Assembly: GCA_028274465.1 (NCBI GenBank)
Contig: CM051458.1
Coordinates: forward strand, 27,664,692-27,728,691
Origin: Plantago ovata
Lineage: Eukaryota > Streptophyta > Magnoliopsida > Lamiales > Plantaginaceae
Direction of reading: 5' to 3'
DNA length: 64,000 nucleotides
The notes beneath the pieces were generated by a model. The model ran no database searches. It was not told the origin of the DNA and was given only the letters and a program-made list of their open reading frames with translations. Positions 57,752 to 64,000 of the stretch are shown here, in pieces (position 1 is the stretch's first letter; each line of letters opens with the position of its first letter). A program made the translations under genes and the position numbers.

Positions 57752-60394
57752 TAGCATGTAACATCCCGTAATTTCTATTTAACTTTATTTTTTTATTAAT
57801 TTTAAATTAATTAATTATCGAAGTAAATTATTTTATTCGTTAATTACTTAATTTACTTCAATTCGTCATTTGATAGTTCGCGTAGAGCTAATTCGATTCG
57901 TCTTGTTTGGATCAGCTAGCAAATGAAATTAAGGCCCAATTTCATTTTTTCCCTTCAGCTGGCCCAACTCGTTTTCGCCCAATTATTCTTGGCCCAAGTC
58001 GGATGGCCCATTCTTTACCCTAAACCATAAACCTAACCGTGTTTACCCATTCCTCATTCGGTTTCCGTCAAAAAAAAAAAGGAGAAAGAAAGAAGAAAAG
58101 AAGAAAAGAGAGAGAGAAGGAGAGAAAGAGATTTGTTGCTGCTGCTGCCGTCGTCTCCGGTTCCACGCCGCCCGTCCTTTCCGTGTGCCGCCGTCCATGC
58201 CACGCCGGAGCCGCGCCGATTCGCGCACCGCCAATTTCGTCCGAGCCGCCCGTCTGTCCCGATTGATCGAGCCGTTCCGTGCACCGCCGTTCGTCCGCCG
58301 TGCGCCGTTCCGTCGTCTCCGTTCGTCACCCGCCGCCCGTTCCAAATCGATCCACCGTGCCGTTTCGCTCACCCGTTCAAGCCGCCGCGCCGATCTGTAC
58401 CGATCCGCTGCGCCGTTTCCGTCGATCGAATCGCCTCCGCCGCGCGCCGATCTTTTCCAATCCAAGTACGGTAAGTGTGGCTCGACTCTGTTCGTTAGAT
58501 TGCGAATAGAACCTCGATTTGATTTTGATGTTTCTTGTCACGCAGTTGACCCGCTCCGGTCTCTGGCTCCGTCCCTTCCCGCTTTTGTTTCCGTCCCGTT
58601 GCTCCTTGTTCTTTCCCGTCCGGCTTGTAAGGTAGTACTCTGTTTTCTTTGTTTTCTTTTTTTTTTATTTCCCGTTTTGCCCTTGCCGTACCCTAGCTCA
58701 AAATCTGGACTTGGCTGAACATTAGAACTGGATTTGAAACTGGGTTAGGGATTGAACTGGATCGATTAGGATTGTTGTTGGACTGAATTGTTAAGATTTT
58801 GAAAAGTGTGGGGTTATTTTGTGATTGCCAAGATTTTAAAGCACCATTCTGCAAATTTTGGACTTAGGTTTTTTTTTAGTAATTTTGACCGTTGACCTTG
58901 ACTGTTGACTTTGACCCTTTGACTGTTGACCTTGACCGTTGTTGACTGAAATCTGGAGAGTTGACCCCGTTTATTGACCAAATTGAACCTTGTTTTATTT
59001 AAGAAACTTGAAGGACCTTTTCGCAATTTTTGGTTGAGGGTAGTTTAGTAATTTCACATCTGGACTGAACTGTTAAAACGAGTTTTTCTTAGAAGACTAT
59101 TATGAAGTATGTTGAAACCGTACTGTTTTGCCTTTTTTTTATAGAGGGTACTTTGGTAATTTTTACAATCTGCAGTTCAATCGTTTCTTAAGAGCTAGTA
59201 AGTTTAGGGTTGGGTAAACTGAGTAATAAGTTATCTCCTAGCTTAGTTGGTTAAGGGTTCAGTGTTTAACTTAGAGGTCTCGAGTTCTATCCCTCCCACT
59301 GCCACTTCTCCACCGATATCTTTTATTTCCATTCTTTTAGTTTTGTTCGATTGTTAGATAGTAACTAGATAATTCATGTTTAGGTGTTCCGTTCGATAGC
59401 TCTTAGTTCGCTGCTCGTTGTGGACTTTTGCTTACAAGTTTAAGGTGAGTGTTCACCCCAAAACCTATCTATTTGCGAAAAACTGGAAGGCTATGTGACT
59501 ATCTGTATCTAATACTATATATAATGTTTTACTGTATGCTTCCGCGTAAAAATAACTAAGTCCTAAGTATGACTATTTACTTTCTTTGTTTATTGCTACT
59601 CTGTTCTGGATTAACTTTTCTGCAGGAGCACTTCTCGGTGTTTGATTGTTCGTATCTGTTTGATCTGTATCTGTTCTGTCTGCTTCTGTGTGACCGGTCG
59701 ATTAAGTCGTAATTAGGTAGGCTTGGGTAGTAGAGGACTATCGGACTTGCTTGGTTATTGCCTAGACTAATCCCTTTTAGACACGAGGCAGAAGTCGCTG
59801 AGGTCTATTAGGGTCGTAGGTTCTGTTTCCCCAAAGTACACGGGGGTTTCTGTTTCTGTCCGGAGTTGTATACCCTCTGGAGGGAGCTATAAGGGCTATT
59901 GGGAGTAGGAGAAATAAGGCGGGCTGCACCAACGGACTTCGACTTATCTGTTCTGTCTTTCTGATCCGTTATCTGTTCTGTTTGTTGTATTATTTGCTGA
60001 AAAGGATTTTGATTTCAAAAACTGTTTACTTTCTGTTTGTTAACTTAGAACCTCACTGAGATCCTTTATCTCACACTCTCTTTGTTTTCAAAATTCCTTC
60101 CTTCTAGATACTACTGAGGATGCACGCGAGTAGGATGCCAGCGACTGAGAAAAGGGTCTGGGGTGTTTTTGGGAATTTATTTCAAAATAAGAAGATGAAA
60201 CTTTTCACTGTTCTTCAATAGTTGTTATTTTTTCTATTTCTAAGTTACCGTTGGATATTTACTTGATTCTGTTAGCGCTCTGCGCGTCAAATATTATTAT
60301 GACATTTATTGCCGACCGTTGTTTTAAAATTATTTCGGACTTTCTATTTTCAAGAAAATTGTTCGTTTTTAAAAACCGATACCGTTACATAGCA
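57752..60394 (+). repeat. Solo LTR of gypsy family T with TSD TAGCA
   Basis: The LTR proper is 57757-60389 (2633 bp), TGTAACATCCCG to CCGTTACA, flanked by TAGCA (57752-57756 and 60390-60394). It is in the plus orientation and more diverged from the other T copies than they are from each other. It holds a CT/GA-rich tract, a GC-rich block (58130-58460) that ends in a donor-like ACG/GTAAGTG, and tandem TTGACCNTTGACC words (58885-58985). Confidence 0.95.
59239..59293 (+). other. tRNA-like segment in third family T LTR
   Basis: A-box-like TAGCTTAGTTGG is kept. The B-box-like GAGTTCTATCC has decayed relative to AGTTCGAACCC in the other two copies. Confidence 0.5.
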
Positions 60395-60572
60395 CCTACT
60401 CTAAGTCTTCAGCAAACGTTCCTCTTTTACAATGTTCTTAAAATTCTAAATTTATATGAACCTTAAGAGTACTAATTACTGGACTTTCTTTAATTTAGCA
60501 TGGTTAATTGCTCTCAAAATTACAAGTTTACTAAGACTAAGAGTGAGGTACCTATTTTCTTTGTTTTCTAAG

Positions 60573-60705
60573 GTGCGATACTTCTCCTTCCACCAAACAA
60601 GTGGGTTCGACTTGGTCGGCTCCGCTTGGATTATTCCCTGCAATTCCTCCTGCTGTGCAAATCGATCTTGAATCTAGGCGTCGAAATCAAATGCACAGCT
60701 TTTGG
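60573..60705 (+). other. Possible exon of an unidentified gene
   Basis: A 133-bp stretch is bounded by TTTTCTAAG before and GTATGTTTG after, which fit splice acceptor and donor. One frame is open across it (GSTWSAPLGLFPAIPPAV and on to QMHSFW), and two other frames are open for much of it. No family is recognised. It could be a cellular exon or part of the copia D LTR edge. Similar text GGGTATGTTTGT recurs at about 60828, beside the next LTR. Confidence 0.25.
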
Positions 60706-60844
60706 GTATGTTTGTTTTGAATATCTTTTGTATGGAAGTCTGTCTATGATTCCACATTACTGTTTATTGGTTTTGACACGTTTTACACTTGTACCTTTCA
60801 ATTTAATTTTCTGCTACAATAACTTCTGGGTATGTTTGTGTTAG

Positions 60845-61594
60845 TGTTGAAATATGTCCAGTCCGCATGTACGAACTGGAGCGGTCTAAGAGCGCGACAA
60901 AGCATCATAGGCCGTCCCTCAAGGGGCACGACCACACCCAAGTGTGTCACTAAGGTGTGGATCGACCAACATAGGGTCCGACCATCACTGGGAGGACAAC
61001 CCTCAAAATAAGCTCATTACAAGGACAAAACAGCCATACGGCTCGAGGAGCATCTCCCGGGCTCGAGGAGCAACTTACGTCAAGATAACGCTCCTTGAGA
61101 GAAACTGGACGGGGTGCTACTCGCACCACGCACGGACAAGTAAGGCACGAAGACCCTGAGCGACCACCCTTGGTTGCTCCCTTGGGCCAAGGCCCATGGA
61201 CCTCACTAATGGGCCTGGGCCGAGGAAGGCTTCAATCCCAGCCGTACACGTGTCGTGATCCTACGCGGCCGGAAGATGAAAGGCCACGAGTATATAAATG
61301 CCTCATTTACTCCTCAACAGTAAGCATTAATAGCACCTCTCGACCACCACATTTACTACTCATACTAGGGAAGCCTCACAACTCCCTACTCGTAAAGTCG
61401 CCTCTCTGGTCTGATACCTTACAGACCGGGCAAGAGACACTAACCCCCCCTCCCTCTATTCTATTTCAGGTACGAGGAAGCTACAGGAAGGCTCATTTCC
61501 TATCTCAGAGTGATACTACAAGAAGAAGAACTAGAATGACTTAGACTAGCGACTCATTGCGAACTTAGAGAGAAATACAAATTACCCTTCAACA
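60845..61594 (+). repeat. 5' LTR of gypsy F (750 bp)
   Basis: Starts TGTTGAAATATG and ends CCCTTCAACA, with a 7-bp terminal inverted repeat TGTTGAA/TTCAACA. It contains GTATATAAATG (61290), a probable TATA box. Confidence 0.9.
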
Positions 61595-61596
61595 TT

Positions 61597-61614
61597 TGGC
61601 GCCGTCTGTGGGAA
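61597..61614 (+). other. Primer-binding site of gypsy F
   Basis: TGGCGCCGTCTGTGGGAA two bases after the LTR, the PBS type of many plant Tat-group gypsy elements. Confidence 0.9.
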
Positions 61615-61681
61615 TCGAAACGAAAGGTCATTCCTTGCCCTACTGGTCGAGCCACATTCCTCCTCGTAACACTTCACGAAT

Positions 61682-63858
61682 ATGCCTCCCAGAAGAAGCA
61701 ACCGTCTTGCTAATGCACCACCCAGGAACCCTCCTCGACCTAGAGGCCGTCCCTCTAGTAACGGACGCGGATGAGGAACGGATGGTGTTCCGAGGGAACC
61801 AAGAAACAACAATGTTGCAAGGAATCGGGATTACACGGAGGGGGCATTTACTAATGTCACCCACTCCCAAAATGAAAGATCGGGAGAAAATAAACCGCAA
61901 GGAGTCCCGGTAGGAAATGCTTATGGAGCTTTGAGAGTCCCGAACAACGCCGAGTCTAGGGGCAACCTCATCCGGTAGCAATCAACCAACCTCCCGTGGC
62001 AGTGAACCCTCCTCAACCGGCCGCATTGACCTTCACCCTTCCCGATGGGCGTGTAGTCCGACCATCAGACTTCGGGATGGGCGAAGCTCAATACGGTCTC
62101 TTCCTTCTTACTCTACAAGGATATGTCGGAGGTAATGAGGCTATTAGGGTTAATACTGAGATACAAGCTCAAGGAGAACAACAAGCCCCGGTGCAAGAGC
62201 AGCCTCGGGTCACCCTGGTCGCTCCTCGTCAATCCCAAGGAAGAGCACCTGTCGCACAAGATGAAGCACATTCGAGAGCCAACACCAGGCCGATCCAATC
62301 TCGACTTGGACCATCGAGAGTTCAATCGAGGTTAGGACCCCAAGGTGCCCCGGAAGACTTGAGAGACCTGATTGATAGAAGAATACGAGCATCATTACAA
62401 AATGTGGCGCAACAAGAAAATAGAGTTCAGGTGGTCGCTACACCACCCGCTCTCCCCAATCAAGTTACCCCCAACCAGGTAACTCCTCAAAACCAACAAG
62501 AAGCAGTGGAGGAGAATCAAGCATTGAGAACAGTAGCTGAGGTAACCCCCCTGGTCGATCCGATCACGGGGAGGAGGCTCACTCTGGAGGAACTCAACGC
62601 GAGGAAATCCGCACTTGATGCTCAGATAGAGACTCTACGAGGAACTGTCCAAGAGAGAGAGCAAGACCAAGATCCGAGCCCTTTGTGCGATGAGATTAGA
62701 GGCCACCAAGCCAAAATCGAAAGAGGGTTCCCTACCTTCGAAAGCTATGATGGAACAAGTTTTCCGAAAGACTACTTGGTAAGATTTGGCACTAAAATGG
62801 ACGCTTACGGTCATGATTCAAGGACCAAAGCACTCCTCTTCCCGGCTAACCTCTCCGGAGAAGCCATGAAGTGGTGGTCGCGCCTCCCTCACCGATCCAT
62901 CAAGTCATATAGAGATCTCTGTAAGGAGTTCTCTAAGAGTTTCGAGAAGGTAATGAACGCCAAGAGACGGGTGAGGTACTTGGCTGAAATTGTTCAGAAA
63001 AACAACGAAGACTTGAGGGACTTCATCAATCGCTTTCATGAAGCAGCCCTACAAGTCGAAGATCACTCGATCAATGAGAGGAAAGAATATTTGTATGGTA
63101 ACACTACCAACATCAAATTCCAAGATGTACTCTCAGCATCGTGTGTGGAGAATGAAGCACAACTTGCCAAAGTTTGCAAGGATTTCCTCGAGGCCGAGGA
63201 ATTCAGAAAAACGGTCACCGTGAGAACCAACCTTCCCAAGGAAAAAGGGAAAGAAAAAGAAAAAGAAAAGGAGTACCCTCCTCGCCCCCAAAATCCCGGG
63301 AAGCAGAGGAAAGAGCAAAAATTTGGGTTGATCAAGGAAGGCAACTCAAGAAATGATTTCAGAGACAACAGGTCCCCTCCTCGAAGGTCACCTCCCAGAC
63401 GATATAGCAACTACACAGACTTAAATAGGCCAAGATCCGACATCTTGAACTATATAGTCTCGAGGAAGCTAGACGTCTCCTGGCCACCCCCGATTAAGGA
63501 AAATCAAAGGAACAAGAGCTCGGAAAATTTTTGCAAGTTTCACAAAGGGAAAGGGCACACCTCCGATGAGTGTGTTGAGCTCAAGAACGAAATTGAGAGG
63601 ATGATACGTAACGGTCAATTGGTTAACTACATCCGGAAAGAGGAACCCCTGGCACTCCTGCCTCCACCACCTCGAAGTGGGAGCGAGCACCCTTACCAAG
63701 GAAACCCTCAGGACGATGACATTCATAATTACAACAATTATGAGAACCGCCCCGTGAATGAAGCATCCACACTCTCACAATTGCGGGAGGACCCGCCGGC
63801 AGCGACACTCGTAATCAAAGAGAGATTACGGCGGACAACCTTAGGGTCCGAGATGTGA
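61682..63858 (+). pseudogene. Gypsy F gag, with early stops
   Basis: ATG 61682 gives MPPRRSNRLANAPPRN, a usual Tat-type gag start, but TGA at 61772 and TAG at 61976 interrupt the frame, and a shift leads to the long open frame 61996-63858, which has no good ATG of its own. The gag domain (about 62720-63210) has KMDAYGHDSRTKALLF, EAMKWWSRLPHRSIKSYRDL and LRDFINRFHEAALQV. After a KE-rich basic linker comes FCKFHKGKGHTSDECVELK, the zinc-binding-like segment of this group, then IERMIRNGQLVNYIRKEEP. It ends GSEM-stop. Confidence 0.88.
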
Positions 63859-64000
63859 AGTATGCTCAAGCGCACGACCGGGAACCAATGTTATCTCTTT
63901 CGATGATAGCGAGATACCTCTGAAGCATGCCGGAGGAGGGAACATCTATGATCCTTGCGTCCCACTTGTAGTTTCCTTGGATGTTCAATCCTACAAGTTG
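63859..64000 (+). pseudogene. Start of gypsy F protease region, partial
   Basis: After the gag stop another frame reads VISFDDSEIPLKHAG and CVPLVVSLDVQSYKL up to the window edge. The PLVV-type strand just before the catalytic D-G-G/S region is usual for Tat-group proteases. The catalytic site itself lies outside the window. A frameshift separates it from gag. Confidence 0.7.

Larger units (their letters stand above)
39376..60550 (-). mobile_element. SIRE/Maximus-like Ty1/copia element D (minus strand), very large, with ORF3
   Basis: Order on the minus strand: 5' LTR (from about 60550, nested solo LTR, to 56337), PBS, gag with long acidic coiled-coil tail, protease, integrase, RT, RNase H, a repeat array, then ORF3 and a second partial ORF3. 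The gag tail after the zinc knuckle and an additional ORF after pol are marks of the SIRE/Maximus lineage. Without the three nested solo LTRs the element is about 15 kb. The 3' LTR is absent: the left end is cut at about 39376. All frames carry stops or shifts. Confidence 0.85.
56337..60550 (-). repeat. 5' LTR of copia D, split by a solo LTR
   Basis: The LTR end on the minus strand is GGGACCAACA (56337 side). The outer end cannot be fixed because no second LTR is present. It continues after the nested solo T LTR at 60395, where a further TCAGCAA word (60412) supports membership, to somewhere near 60.5 kb. The 1420 bp left of the insertion have many TCAGCAA/TTGCTGA words and a TATA-like CTATAAATAG on the minus strand (about 57237-57228). 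Confidence 0.75.
60845..64000 (+). mobile_element. Tat-like gypsy element F, 5' part
   Basis: 5' LTR, PBS, gag and the beginning of the protease region, cut by the window end. The gag zinc region and PBS type match the Tat/Ogre/Retand group. Target-side bases before it are GTTAG. Confidence 0.85.

Noticed and set aside
60573..60705. HECT-type E3 ligase exon
   Set aside because: The short string APLGLFP recalls the pre-HECT region of plant UPL proteins, but the rest of the peptide does not fit, so no family is assigned.

Overview
The window is a stretch of plant nuclear heterochromatin-like DNA made almost entirely of nested LTR retrotransposons. The evidence is Ty1/copia and Ty3/gypsy gag-pol genes, primer-binding sites complementary to tRNA 3' ends (TGGTATCAGAGC, TGGCGCCGT...), long LTRs with 5-bp target duplications, a CACTA transposon end and AT-rich spacers. 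The gene families are those of flowering plants; I cannot name the species. I see no intact cellular gene. The only host-like coding traces are a broken plant-mobile-domain-like gene (3.2-4.9 kb) and one possible exon near 60.6 kb.

Layout. 0-1.3 kb: 3' end of a copia element (family A: RNase H, polypurine tract, start of 3' LTR). 1.3-3.2 kb: truncated LTR of a chromovirus-like gypsy (family T, LTR starting TGTAAC). 3.2-4.9 kb: host-like pseudogene. 4.9-13.9 kb: copia B (same family as A), with a 2.1-kb 5' LTR split by a solo T LTR (TSD GAAGG), a long structured leader and a decayed gag-pol. 13.9-18.8 kb: an Athila-like gypsy (family E) inserted into copia B; it carries gag and a protease remnant but no RT. 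15.24-25.64 kb: a 5.2-kb direct tandem duplication of part of E plus the first 0.8 kb of the copia C LTR. 24.8-34.6 kb: copia C, complete, with 1.97-kb LTRs and TSD CCAAC, inserted into the LTR of a second, minus-strand E element (24.8-39.36 kb). That E element also holds a CACTA transposon end (to 38.385 kb). 39.4-60.5 kb: a very large minus-strand SIRE/Maximus-like copia (D): 5' LTR at right, gag, protease, integrase, RT, RNase H, then an extra ~5.2-kb ORF3 region that is partly duplicated. D is interrupted by three solo LTRs, each with a perfect 5-bp TSD: family E (46.2-47.5 kb), family A (51.4-53.5 kb) and family T (57.8-60.4 kb). 60.8-64 kb: 5' LTR, gag and the start of the protease region of a Tat-like gypsy (F), cut by the window end.

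Relative ages can be read from the nesting: copia B < E(+); the minus-strand E < copia C < the 5.2-kb tandem duplication; D < solo A, E and T LTRs.

The most striking unexplained signal is a short motif, TCAGCAA/TTGCTGA, seen about 75 times over the ~15 kb of element D in LTR, leader, gag, pol, ORF3 and untranslated DNA, in several reading frames and both orientations. It is near background elsewhere. ORF3 also has its own TATA-like promoter region. Other structural signals are hairpin repeat arrays shared by the leaders of two copia families, GGGGCGAWTCGCCCC palindromes in family E, and a tRNA-like A-box/B-box segment in all three family T LTRs.
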